Shown: piece after piece, positions 45,160 through 64,000 of the stretch
Position numbering within the stretch: position 1 is the first letter of the stretch
How the letters are laid out: each line of letters begins with the position of its first letter
Source of the DNA: Primulina eburnea
Taxonomy: Eukaryota > Streptophyta > Magnoliopsida > Lamiales > Gesneriaceae
DNA length: 64,000 nucleotides
Assembly: GCF_022965805.1 (NCBI RefSeq)
Contig: NC_133108.1
Location: forward strand, 38,076,051 to 38,140,050
Direction: 5' to 3'
Position numbers and translations under genes: made by a program
Notes under the pieces: model-generated
The model's database searches: none
What the model saw: only the letters and a program-made list of their open reading frames with translations
What the model was told of the DNA's origin: nothing

Positions 45160-46269
45160 TACCTCAAGTTCCGTATTGCATTTTTATTCCTTTCAACATC
45201 AGAAATAAATTTTCATCTTCAAATAACACTCATGGAAAATTATATAAATTTCGTATTGCTCTCAATGTTCATTTCTGTCAACACTGTGGAACCTCTAAAA
45301 CATTAGATTAGTCTACTGAGAAAATAACATTTCAAAGTATAAAATCTATTTCTTTTAGTTAGTGGTAGAGATTATGAGGTATTCAGTATATTTAAAAAAT
45401 TCTCAATAAATATTTGAAGTTGAGTTATAGGACATCAATTTTGGTCTGAGATACATCCATACCTGCATAAAATATGTCGAAATAGTTTTAAAAAAATTTG
45501 TTGCAAAATATAAATAAAGAATTCCACAATTTTGGATCTTGAATATAGAACATTTTCATTTGCAGGATGATACTTATGAATTGATTGATGTAATGGTTAG
45601 AGAAACATCAACATCATATTTCAAGAGTTATTTCTATACTCTAGATTGCTTAGTTCAAATCCTTTTATATCATTCTTTATGTATTATTACTTAATATGAT
45701 AGATCATTTTATTAAAGGTTCTTATATATCATTTATCTCCATTCATCTTTTTCCAAACATCATGTTGTTTGGCATGAGAACTGGATTAGATACACAACAA
45801 CTTCTTCCCAATAAAGTGTGATATGAAGGTCAAACATCTTTAAAAAGTTTATTTGTTTTATCTCGTCAAACATCTTTAAAAAGTTTATTTGTTTTATCTC
45901 GATGCAACCTATGCTTATATCCTATGATAATTACCTAAACTTCAGATAATTTTAAATGAGATGAGAAAGAATCACTCATAGAGTTCAAGGAAAATATATA
46001 AGAGCTTATTAGTTCAGGAGCGTCAAGAATATATTGATAAAGTTTTGGAAACTCAGGAAAAAAAAAAGTTGATTTTCATCCTACCACATCTCAAAAATGC
46101 AAAAACAAAATGGTAATGAATTGCTCAAAGCTTTAAGACATTTAGGTATCTATCAAGACATTTGTTGTCGAATGTGAAATTTATATTGAATAAAATAACA
46201 TATTACATATATATTTGTCATTATCACTTACGCTTTATTATTTGTTTATTATTATGGTTAGATGGATCA
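45160..46269. other. Intergenic tract with a 36-bp tandem duplication
   Basis: A perfect duplication (45830-45865 / 45866-45901) starts TCAAACATCTTTAAAAAG. Otherwise AT-rich, with no gene recognised; the right part may belong to decayed Helitron sequence. Confidence 0.6.
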
Positions 46270-46745
46270 ACGCATGAGTCAACATTGCTTGAGCGCCATG
46301 AGGTACATCCGATGCATATTTGTTGTTATTGTGGTGCTAAGAAAATTTCAATTTGAGTCCCCAAATAGCGATAATGGCAAGATAAAATTCGCAGTCAAAG
46401 AGGTGCCAACTGATATGACCAATTTATTAACTGACTATGAATCAACAGATGCAATGCAATTTCGGAAAAATGTGAGAGCTTACAATAGTATTTTCGCCTT
46501 CACTTCATTAGGCGTTAAAATTGATAAAGAGCTAGCTTCTTCGAGCTAAGAGGTTTACACTTTTAGAACCATATGCCAAATATTTCACAACCTTCGGTCT
46601 TTAGTGCCTAATGAAGCTGGACCTTCTCATTTTCAATTATATTTGTGGGATATTCAGGTTGAACTAAATAATATAATGTACAACGCCCAAATTAATGAAG
46701 ATACTATGAAAGTCTTCAATAACCATTATCCGGAATTGTTGTAAA
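46270..46745 (+). pseudogene. Helitron Rep/helicase-like protein fragment
   Basis: One frame (to 46350) gives HICCYCGAKK, the Cys-rich start of the Helitron helicase-like N domain. After a frame change near 46340 the next gives KFQFESPN, then FRKNVRAYNSIFAFTSLGVKIDKEL, a hallmark of plant Helitron helicase-like proteins. A stop at 46547-46549 follows, and beyond it come TFRTICQIFHNL, LVPNEAGPSHFQLYLWD and HYPELL. The rest of the Rep and helicase domains is missing. It is a dead piece of an autonomous Helitron. Confidence 0.8.
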
Positions 46746-47514
46746 CAATAAATGATTCCAAAAACCCTTGCAAAAGCTCAATAAATCAAGCAATTCAACA
46801 AAAAAGTGTCTCAAACCACATCGACGAAAGTAGGAGTGCAACAAAATAAGTTCAAGCCACCAAATCTCGAAGCAACAAAATAATTGAGACTCAAAATATG
46901 GAAGATGGCAATGCAAATGCGGAAATTAAGATGGAAGATGATGACAAAATTATTACTTTTATAAAACAAAAAAAAACACCAAACAGAGCCCTATGTTCAA
47001 GTCTTGAAGTTAACAAAACAAAACAAAAAAAATTAATTACTGATACCAAATGAAGTACACAATTTCTGATTGAAAATGATGACAAAATTTCTTCTTTCAC
47101 AAAAAGAAAGAGACGAGTAAAAACTTGAAATGATACACAAAAGATGACATATGTGAATATCAAGTACGAAAACTTTTAACTCATCATAAATTATAGCAAT
47201 ATATGCTTTTTATTTTTTGTATTTATGTCCTAAATTATAATTTATCTATTAATAAATGTTCGTTTATATATTTTTTAAACATTTATTATTTTGAATGACT
47301 GATTATATATCATCATCCCATTGTCTTATACATAATTTTTATTATATTATTTAAGTTAAAGTCTATTAGACATAATTATCTTGGGCAATAATCATCAGGA
47401 TACCATGTACAACGTACGTGCTACTTCATAGTACCTACAAATATGTGGATAGAGAACAATATTTTTCAATTGTGAATTGACCAAACTAACTCTCCACATG
47501 TGTAAACAATTAAA
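46746..47514. other. Decayed sequence, no gene recognised
   Basis: Lys-rich weak frames run to about 47160 (KRKRR-like) and might be further decayed Helitron sequence. Then AT-rich DNA. Confidence 0.4.
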
Positions 47515-48310
47515 AATTATATTGATATTTTTTAAATATATTTATTTGTTAAGTGTATGCATGGTAAAACATCATCGTCCCTTTAGATGGAATTATTGTT
47601 TTTCAAGTGTTGACCATGTCAAACCTACAATAATGTATATAGAGGGCAATGTTTTTCAATTGTAAATTGGTCAAACTAGCCCTCCATATGTGTAAAACAT
47701 TATACATTACATTGACATTTTTTAAAATATATTTATGTGATAGGAACATATATGATAAAACATTATTGTCACTTTAAATGGAATTATAGTTTTTCAAATA
47801 TTGATCATGTCAAACTGGTAGATACATAATGAACAATGATGGTTAAAGAATTTAATAATTAATAAGTAATCTTAATTTCCTTTTTTCCTGTTTTGACCAC
47901 AAGAATATAAGTTTTCTACTTTACTTATAATATAAATGTAAATAATAATTATTATTAAAACGATATAAATGTATATAAACTATAAAGAAATTGAAGAGCT
48001 AGTGTAAAATATGAGACATTATATTGATATTTTTGTAAATATATTTATGTGTTAGGGACATACATAGTAAAGCATCATTGCTCATTTAAATAGAATTATG
48101 TTTTTTTTAAAATTATTGATCATGTCAAACCGTTTAATACATAATGAACAATGATGGTTAACGAATTTAATAATTAATAAGTAATATTAATTTCCGATTT
48201 TTTTCCCATTTTAGCTACACAAAAAAGTTTTCAACTTATTTATAATATAAATGTAAATTTAAATAATAATATTTTTAAAAATGTTATAAATGTGTAAAAC
48301 TACAAAGAAA
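47515..48310. repeat. Three degenerate tandem units
   Basis: Each contains ATTGATATTTTT...AATATATTTAT, then AAAACATCATCG or a variant, and a GACCATGTCAAACC / GATCATGTCAAACC stretch. Units begin near 47517, 47705 and 48013. The last two also share TAATACATAATGAACAATGA-like sequence and are about 300 bp long. Origin unknown. Confidence 0.75.
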
Positions 48311-48459
48311 TTGAAGATTATTGATAAAATCTCAATTTTTAGTAGCATTTTTAAAAATAATAATAAACATATAAAATATATTATCTAAAGTTAATAAAAT
48401 GTATGACCAGTTAAGTGTTTAGAAGATGATTGAATAAACACTTAAAAAACAATATGAAA

Positions 48460-49309
48460 ATTTCTTCGATTAGTTTTGATGGTTTGACAACTAAACTGAC
48501 TATTCTCGAGTGCATGTATCAGTTTGCTAACATATAAGTGCAGAAAGAAGCCAAACTGGCATATTAGAACAAATCACAGTGTGAATGGGAAGTGTTAAAT
48601 TGAAGTGTAAAGATGGCAGATATGTTTCTGGATGTTCGGAGAACTGGAGCTTCCTACGTCACCCTTTCTTCTATTAGGAAGGTTCGCACTAAAAAACTTT
48701 GGATGATACAAGTAGTTGCAAAATTCCAATTTAATTTGGTCTTAAACATTGTCAAACTGAAAGTCCTAGTATATCAAATTGATTCATAGACTATCTACAA
48801 ACTGCTATATACAAGTAATACAAAATGATACTAACTTATCACAAAATGATCCTTACATGACCAGATAAAATTCTTTTGATTCAGTTTCGCTCAGGTATAT
48901 CAAGGACTTTGAATACTTATTATTATCAGGGAATGATTGATGGATCATGAAATCAACTGCTCCTCTATTTACACTCTTAAAAATATATATGTTCAATCAA
49001 AAGTGTTTGTTGGCTGTTTAGTCCATGTCAAAGTTTTCCTGACAGTTCATACATTGTTACGATCAGTCTTGACTCATACACTGTTGTGATCAATTTGTTC
49101 AAACTACTTGATGTGGACGTTAGTTTAGAGCTATGTCTTAGACTGATTTTGATGTTTGGTAAAGTGAAATCATTTAGACTTTTTTATTTAGTTTTGAGCA
49201 ATATCAGTTTTGTTTAACTGTATCAGCTGTATGAGTTTCTCTTAAATCAGTTTTACCACATTAATATTATTTGTTAACCACCAAAATGTACCAAATTCTT
49301 GATTCAACA
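48460..49309 (-). mobile_element. Decayed LTR related to the 13732-19024 family
   Basis: The right edge, read on the minus strand, starts TGTTGAATCAAGAATTTGG and is followed by GTGGTTAACAAA-like sequence, like the start of the 13732 LTR. Internally GGATGTTCGGAGAACTGGAG and CCTACGTCACCC (48631-48664) match the reverse complement of 14775-14815. The other end could not be placed. No target duplication is visible. Confidence 0.6.
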
Positions 49310-51868
49310 AAAAATTAAAAATCATCATTGATAATTTTTCAGCTTATTTTTCTAAAAAAAAAATGATTGTGTCTATTCTATGTCAAAAATGCTAGAGTCT
49401 AATGGTATATAGATAAAATTATTATGAAATTGTTTTTAAAATAAATGACAAAAATGATTCAAGAAGGAGTAAAAGCAATATATTCCCACAAATAATTCTT
49501 AATATAATGTTACCACCACTAAATTGGAATTTATTTTGGTATAATGAGAATTACCAGTTGTGTGATTAATATATACATATTATAATTTAAGTGAAAGGGA
49601 GAAAATAGTTGGAAATTATTTTCTAGATATTTTCTTATGTCAAAATTCTAAATTTATCCTTATGATGTCTTTAGGATTATATTATCTATTTATAACTGAA
49701 AACAATTAAGTTATGATAATTATATCACTTAAATTAATATGATCTAATAAATTATAAAACATGAAAAAAATTAAGCCATTATAAATATGTCATTGTCATC
49801 ATTCATCTGACACCTCTTAAATATTTTCTCATGATCATGAGTTGCAATTTGACCATCTCGATTAATAATTAATAAGAATTGATTATCTATTATTATTATT
49901 ATCTCATTATTATTTATTATCTCATACCTCACCATTTTGTCATGTTAAATTTTATTATTTTAATTAGCAAAAAAAGAAAAAGAAAGAATTAAAGAAGTTA
50001 GGCACGGTATGAATCTAAATTATTGATAATCTTCTAATAATAATTAATTGAATTGAAAAATATCATTATACTTAAATGATTATATTTTATTCTAATTCAA
50101 ATTTAATAATTTTTTAATGTCTAATATTTATAGAATTCATCTGTAGTGTACATGATTTTTCCTTTCAAATGATAATAAAAAATTCTTAAAATATAAATAT
50201 ATAGTGAGAACAAATTCAAATTTTCTGTTAATACCTTCAAACCTTAGCAAATGTAATTCTGAAAAAAAAAACTGATGAGATAATGATTATGATGATACAC
50301 TGCACTGGAAATTAATCTAGAGTTATGGTATTTTTCTCTCTTTTGTGAGATAGAAAGGTGATATTTCATTAAACATCACAGTATAAAATAAAATGAATAT
50401 ATAATTGTTAGAAAAAAAAGTTAGGTTTTTTTAACATCTATGTATCATTCAAGTTAATTAAGTTAAAAATTGTAACGTCTATTTATCATTCAACTCAATT
50501 AACTTGCATAAAATAATTGGTTGATTTTAATTATTAATTTAAGGAAATAAATCCTTGTTTAGTAAAATTGTAGGAAATGAAAGTTTTTTAGTTCACTACT
50601 TTTAGCAAATATATATTGGACATAAAAGTGGTGAATGGCGTATATTTTTAGTTTATTTTCAATTATTGTGTTTAAATATATTATTGTTTTTTTCTTCTCA
50701 AAATACAGTTTATGTTCATAAATTTTCTTTAGCTAATATAATGTTTTATTTTTTATATATAACTCATTGACTAACGAAATACAAGTTTTTGAAAGATTTC
50801 GAATTTACGATATTCATGTCATTATAGTTAAACTATAACCTAAAATGAACAATTGTTGTCATATATTCTTAGTTATTCCAAGAATTATAAATAAGTACTA
50901 TTTTAGATCTTCAAGATGTAATATTTTTAATTTGAATAGCATATTTATCAATTCATTGAAATAATAAATAGAAAAATATCAACATCGTATATCAAAATAT
51001 TTTCTTACACTCTTATATTGCTTAACTAATTAAAATCCATTCATAGCATTCTATTTACAGTCTATTATTACTTAATAAATTCAAGTTCATTCATATAATT
51101 ATATTTATATTGTTCTGTCAGTTCAATTTATTACCTAATTTGATAAATCATTATTTCTAATTCTTATAATTTGTTCTGATTTATCTTTTTCCGAACAAAA
51201 TGTTGATTGATATATTAGATCGTGTTATGTAGAGAGTAAAAAGTATTTTTATTATAGATTTATTTTTTTGTTATATAGAATATGGATTCACGAACGTGCT
51301 TTCATGCTAGTGAAGTATAAATGAGTACCGACTTTATTCTCCTACTTATGCCTTACACCAGCATTGTTAAGAATGAGCTCAAGAGAACAGCAGAGAACAA
51401 TATTAATCACGACAAAGAAAGCATACTGGGTCATCCACAAAGCAGAAGTAGATTCAGAGAAAAGGGAAGAATGCAACTGAATGGTTTTGCAGACACGAGA
51501 AGAAATATAATATCATTAGCTGATATTTTTACATCAGAAATGCGGGATCTGTTGCAGACTGAAAAAAAACAGCAGATATAACCATGACCCAAAAAAACTT
51601 TTTAGTGTTAAAGAATATACATACAGGCTGCAAGTGGATTTAATCCTACTGGAGTTAACAAAATGGATGTGGATAAAACACACAGAGGACCTGCTCTTCC
51701 CCATGTTGACATATAGATAGGATAATAGTTTCGGATTTGTTCAGTGAGGTTTTTAAATTATATGGTCATTACTTCATATCCTTTTGCACTAACTGCACAA
51801 GTTGAATATGCATTGTCTATACACACCACCGAGCAAAACCAATTGCTGCAAAAGAAAGAAATGAATAT
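49310..51868. other. AT-rich intergenic tract
   Basis: No gene is supported. A lone 86-codon frame (51321-51581) is noted but matches nothing I know. Confidence 0.5.
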
Positions 51869-52053
51869 TTAGCAAGCCAAACATTCAAAATAATTTGAGA
51901 ATGACCCAAAGAGTAATATTCTGAGACGAAAAAAAGATATACACAGACAAAACTCACCACGACATTCAGTTCTCAGCATACTATGATTTGGTCTGACGAT
52001 GGAAAGGAAAGAAGCAGGGTGACCACACACAATAGCAAATGAATACAGTTGTG

Positions 52054-54867
52054 TCAAATCCCCATCTGCTTCATCCACAAGGACCACTTTACAGCCTCTA
52101 ACACCTTATCGTTCTTTCTTAATGCAGCAATCAAGTTGGTATAGGTTATCCTGTCAGGCTCTATGCCATTTTCTCTCATTTCCTTGACCAAGACCACAGC
52201 ATCTTCAACCATTCCAGCAATACCATATGCTTTTATTAATGTGTTATAGCCGCACAAATCAGGCCCAATTCCACTCTCTTTCAGTTCCATTAGCACACCA
52301 GAAACTTCATCAATCCATCCATGCTCGCCATAAATGTTAATTAGGATGTTGTAAGTGTAACGGTCAGAAGCATGATTAGAATCCTTCATCCACTGTAACA
52401 CATTTCTAAACTTTTCCATTTCACCTTCTTTACCATAGACATCCAACATGCAATTGTATGCTTCAAGAGAAACAGAAAAGCCATCAAATTGCATTTTCCT
52501 GACTGCAGCGGACATATTTTTCAAGTACTTATTTTTCCCATATGCAGCTATGATAGTATTGTAAGATACAACATCAATTAAGCCCCGTTTCTTAGCCATC
52601 CAAAATACCTTTCTAGCCTTTTCAAATAGCCTAGATTTTCCATAAGCATTGAGCATTACATTAAAGGTAACAGTGTTTGGCGCAAATCCTCGCTGAAGCA
52701 TCTCATCAAAAAGCCGTGAAAGTTCATCAACTTGAAGTGCATTGGCACAGCAGTTTATAACACAATTATACATTTCCTCATCCCAAATTTTGCCATTTTT
52801 CAACCCTTTATAATACAGATCAGCTAACTTGTCATTCATTCCACAACGCTGATAAATGCGGAGCATATCTCGTAGAAGATAAACATCAGGCACGATATTA
52901 TTCTGTTCCTTCATCTCATCCAAAACTGCACAGGCGTCTTTCAAAGATCCATATTTTGCATACATTCTTATTATAATGCTGAAGGCGATCATGTCCAATT
53001 GAACTCCTGAAGTCTTCAACTCAGCATACAGCTTGTCAGCTTCAGAAAACATGCTCATACTACTGTATATGTCAATCATTGTGCAGAAAATATTCAAGTT
53101 GGGCACCCCAGCTTTAGGCATGCAAGTAAAAAGTTTGATGGCATTCTCAAGATGACCTATATCTTTGCAGGAACATATTAAGAGATGGTGTAAGTGGTCC
53201 TCGAATAGTGGATCCTCCCACTGCTTCTCTCTTAGAACTTTCAGTGCATCATCTATCAAGCAATTTTTCACGAAAGCCGTCACAAGTATTGCACAAGATG
53301 TCTGATTTTTAAGAACATGGTCGTACAGGGAACCTTCCAAAATATAAGACATTTTATCCAGCCTATTAGCCTTCTCATATGCCTTCATGACAACACCAAG
53401 GATGGAGGACTTTTGACAACCAATCATCATCATATCATGAATAGTTCTGATGGAACCCTCGTCATCTTCATGTTTTGCTTGTAAATTTAACAACGTGTAC
53501 AAGTTTGATGAATTAGGCTTGAAACCCAACATTGTCAATTCCACATAGTTACGTTCTGCTAGCTTATAATTGCCTGCACGACCCCAACCTTCAATTAATG
53601 ATCTATATGTTGTTTCATCAGGCTCCAAACCAAGTTTTCTAAGGTTTTGGAACAAGAGTTCTGCCTCATCCATTCTTGATACTTTTCCATATCCAGTGAT
53701 CATGGTGTTGTATGCAATTATATTGGGCGGAAAGCCAGCTTCTGGCATTGCGGACAAGACTTTTTCAGCATCATTCAACTTGCCCTGTTGACAGTAAGCA
53801 TTGAGCAGAACCAACCAATTCTCAAAATTTAAAACCAATTCATCTTCTCTCAGAAAGCCAATAACATCTTCTGCTTTGTCATACAAGCCCATACGCGTAT
53901 ATATTGTAATCATAGCTGAGTAAGCAGAATGGCACAAAAGTTTCAGATTCCTCATCTGAGAAAACGTAAATTCTGCCTCTTCAAGAAACCCATGCTTCTG
54001 GTAAAGGGACATCAGCATTCCAAAAGTAGCAATATTTGGTTGAACCTCATAATCCAACATCATCCGAAACCACCTCGTACTTAAATCCACAAGCCCCATC
54101 TTACAACAAGCATAAATAAGAGTATTAAAAGTCCGATAATCAAGCTCACAGTTGTATTTACTAACCATTCCCTTGATCATCGATTCTGCTCCATCCCAGT
54201 CTTCTTTTCTGCCTAAAACACGAAGAATTATATTACAAGCAATTACATTCTGCTTCAGCTTCCCATTAACTTTCATCCACTCAAAAAACCTCAAAGCTTG
54301 GTTATTATTGCTCTTCTCGAGCTGTTTTAAAATGGCATTGCAACGCTCCAAGCTTAACTCATTCCCAATATCATCAAAATCAAAATCAAAATCAACCACT
54401 GTATCACCCAAGACAAAAGCCGAATCATTTTGTTCATCTAAAACCACAGGTTTTTCTACACGTTTATAAGCATACCTGTTTCCACGCATGCCCGGCATCC
54501 GTTTGGTAGGCTTATTGACAGTCTTAGATTCCCGCAACCTTTTCCAGATATTAAATCTTCCTTTATGAATATTTCTATAAATAACTGGGCTTCCCACCCC
54601 AATATCATCATTTTCACTACATTTCTCCACGTTATCAACACCGGGATCCACTGTAGACTCGGACGCATGCGAACACTGACTTCGTAACCCAGAAACACTA
54701 CGGTGCTTTAGTTTACCAAACGGATTCGCAGTTAACGTCCCATTCATATTCACATAACCCGAAAATAAAGAAATTGAAGTAAATTTCAAGGATTTCACAC
54801 TTGAAGATAACTTATTGGAGTCGTAAGAGTTGTTATCAATAGTCAACGAGAGTTTCAGAGAGGCCAT
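52054..54867 (-). CDS. BFA2: P-class PPR protein, chloroplastic; AT4G30825 (BFA2) ortholog
   Basis: 937 residues, no intron. The Ser/Lys/Asn-rich first ~60 residues fit a chloroplast transit peptide, followed by a basic linker with YRNIHKGRFNIWKRLRE. From about residue 175 (LERCNAILKQLE) to the end there are about 20 P-type pentatricopeptide repeats (for example TFNTLIYACCKMGLVDLS, YNTMITGYGKVSRMDEAE, YNTIIAAYGKNKYLKNM). The tail WSLWMKQMGI and long stretches (NCVINCCANALQVDELS, NMSAAVRKMQFDGFSVSLEA) match what I recall of AT4G30825. That protein stabilises chloroplast atp transcripts for ATP-synthase assembly. There are no E/DYW or SMR extensions, so no editing role is implied. The reading frame is intact. 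The start is the first Met of the transit-peptide frame. It is the best-preserved gene in the window. Confidence 0.92.
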   Translation of the reverse strand: MASLKLSLTIDNNSYDSNKLSSSVKSLKFTSISLFSGYVNMNGTLTANPFGKLKHRSVSGLRSQCSHASESTVDPGVDNVEKCSENDDIGVGSPVIYRNIHKGRFNIWKRLRESKTVNKPTKRMPGMRGNRYAYKRVEKPVVLDEQNDSAFVLGDTVVDFDFDFDDIGNELSLERCNAILKQLEKSNNNQALRFFEWMKVNGKLKQNVIACNIILRVLGRKEDWDGAESMIKGMVSKYNCELDYRTFNTLIYACCKMGLVDLSTRWFRMMLDYEVQPNIATFGMLMSLYQKHGFLEEAEFTFSQMRNLKLLCHSAYSAMITIYTRMGLYDKAEDVIGFLREDELVLNFENWLVLLNAYCQQGKLNDAEKVLSAMPEAGFPPNIIAYNTMITGYGKVSRMDEAELLFQNLRKLGLEPDETTYRSLIEGWGRAGNYKLAERNYVELTMLGFKPNSSNLYTLLNLQAKHEDDEGSIRTIHDMMMIGCQKSSILGVVMKAYEKANRLDKMSYILEGSLYDHVLKNQTSCAILVTAFVKNCLIDDALKVLREKQWEDPLFEDHLHHLLICSCKDIGHLENAIKLFTCMPKAGVPNLNIFCTMIDIYSSMSMFSEADKLYAELKTSGVQLDMIAFSIIIRMYAKYGSLKDACAVLDEMKEQNNIVPDVYLLRDMLRIYQRCGMNDKLADLYYKGLKNGKIWDEEMYNCVINCCANALQVDELSRLFDEMLQRGFAPNTVTFNVMLNAYGKSRLFEKARKVFWMAKKRGLIDVVSYNTIIAAYGKNKYLKNMSAAVRKMQFDGFSVSLEAYNCMLDVYGKEGEMEKFRNVLQWMKDSNHASDRYTYNILINIYGEHGWIDEVSGVLMELKESGIGPDLCGYNTLIKAYGIAGMVEDAVVLVKEMRENGIEPDRITYTNLIAALRKNDKVLEAVKWSLWMKQMGI

Positions 54868-55711
54868 GGAATACCTCTACATGAATTACCTGATTGATAC
54901 TGGTTTAATCCAGCTGAAACAGGAGGTAGATTAGAGGCGGGAAGCACTCAGAGAGCGTACCTTTGATCAGAGAAGTTGAGTTTGAAGAGGATGATAACTG
55001 CAAGCGCGGACACTTCTTTGGATACATATTTTTCTTCTTTTTAATTAATAGTTTTCTAATATCAGCTGTGTTTTTGCTAATATGTTAATCTACGGCTAAG
55101 AAGAATTCCCAAAAAATAAAAATTTATGGATAAGAAAAAGGTTTTCAGTCATCATACAACACATTAAATCTTCATTTTTTTAAGTAAATATTTCCTTTGA
55201 ACATAAACAAATAATCATTTTACTTCAACCAATAATTTTTCAGAAGCTATGATTGTAAATCAAGATCAAATCTACGAAAAAAAGCATTGGTTTATAATTT
55301 CTTTTAATCTCGATTCTAAGAATAAATTTTTTTACTATTTTTTTTCGAGAACCATCTAAAGTTCCAACTAAAAAGTGAAACTATTTTTCAATAGGAGTTC
55401 CTTGAATGGATCTCTTAGTTGTTGAGAAGTTGCTTAAATACATATAGATATATGTATGCACATGTATATTTTCCCTATTCATCTTTCTTCATTCCAACAC
55501 TTTTACATTCCATGCTTTCGTATACTTTTCGAAAAAGTTTCATGTATCAACTGGTGCGATCCGACAAAAAAGTGCGCAGCAAATAGAAAAGAATCGAAAA
55601 TCTTGGAAACCAATGGCATAAAGTCATCCGATTGATTGATGTTCTTGAAATATATGTGGAACGAGCATAATTTCGGTCAAGTCATTGAAATCAACTATGA
55701 TATTATCCAAT
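54868..55711. other. Spacer between the PPR and SCPL genes
   Basis: 54868 to about 55010 is likely 5' UTR and promoter of the PPR gene. The rest is AT-rich and holds the 3' flank of the SCPL gene, whose stop is at 55712. Both genes are on the minus strand. Confidence 0.6.

Positions 55712-64000
<8,289 letters not shown>

Noticed and set aside
51321..51581. 86-codon ORF as a small gene
   Set aside because: No known motif, no promoter or neighbour support, in AT-rich DNA downstream of the PPR gene. Chance is as likely.

Overview
This is nuclear DNA of a flowering plant, most likely a eudicot and probably an asterid. The evidence is intron-bearing genes, a chloroplast-targeted PPR protein closely resembling Arabidopsis AT4G30825 (BFA2), plant DC1-domain genes, a plant serine carboxypeptidase-like (SCPL) gene, and plant LTR-retrotransposon, hAT and Helitron families. 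The host DNA is AT-rich, with (TA)n runs and a few GC-rich islands inside LTRs. Nothing seen fixes the genus.

Layout. 1-1.7 kb: a hAT-type MITE (8-bp target duplication) nested in an older hAT-like MITE, then a 348-bp TRIM. About 2-25 kb: a layered nest. A decayed Ty1-copia element (PBS at 11.74 kb; gag, integrase and RT fragments from 13.5 to 24.3 kb) was split by (i) a non-autonomous LTR element on the minus strand (3596-11299), itself carrying two solo LTRs; (ii) a non-autonomous LTR element (13732-19024), itself carrying a solo LTR; and (iii) a solo LTR inside the RT domain (21090-23764). 25.7-28.1 kb: two divergent DC1-domain genes around a W-box-containing spacer; the plus-strand one has a single-base frameshift. 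28-36 kb: AT-rich spacer, MITE fragments, a 1.9-kb solo LTR and a solo TRIM LTR. 36.4-38 kb: a secreted glycine-rich protein gene with a homopolymer frameshift. 38.8-39.6 kb: a decayed partial copy of the SCPL gene. 40.1-45.2 kb: an autonomous-type hAT transposon with 8-bp target duplication and a broken transposase, split by another solo LTR. 46-49.3 kb: Helitron helicase debris, a tandem repeat and a decayed LTR. 52-54.9 kb: the PPR gene. 55.7 kb to the window end: the SCPL gene, with a non-autonomous Helitron in its largest intron.

The most unusual signal is in the six long solo LTRs. Five have, near the 5' end of the LTR, an array of short GC-rich palindrome-like motifs in pairs 20-24 bp apart with a larger period of about 54 bp (68 bp in one). 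The spacing is shared, but the motif is completely different between LTRs, even between two members of what looks like one family. All six also have a short stem-loop about 280-370 nt from the 3' end of the LTR whose stem bases differ but stay paired. A third signal is a six-copy array of long hairpins with a near-constant loop inside the 3596-11299 element.

LTR, TIR and target-site calls were read directly from the sequence. Superfamily names for coding-free solo LTRs are inference. Exon limits were placed by GT-AG signals and reading phase.
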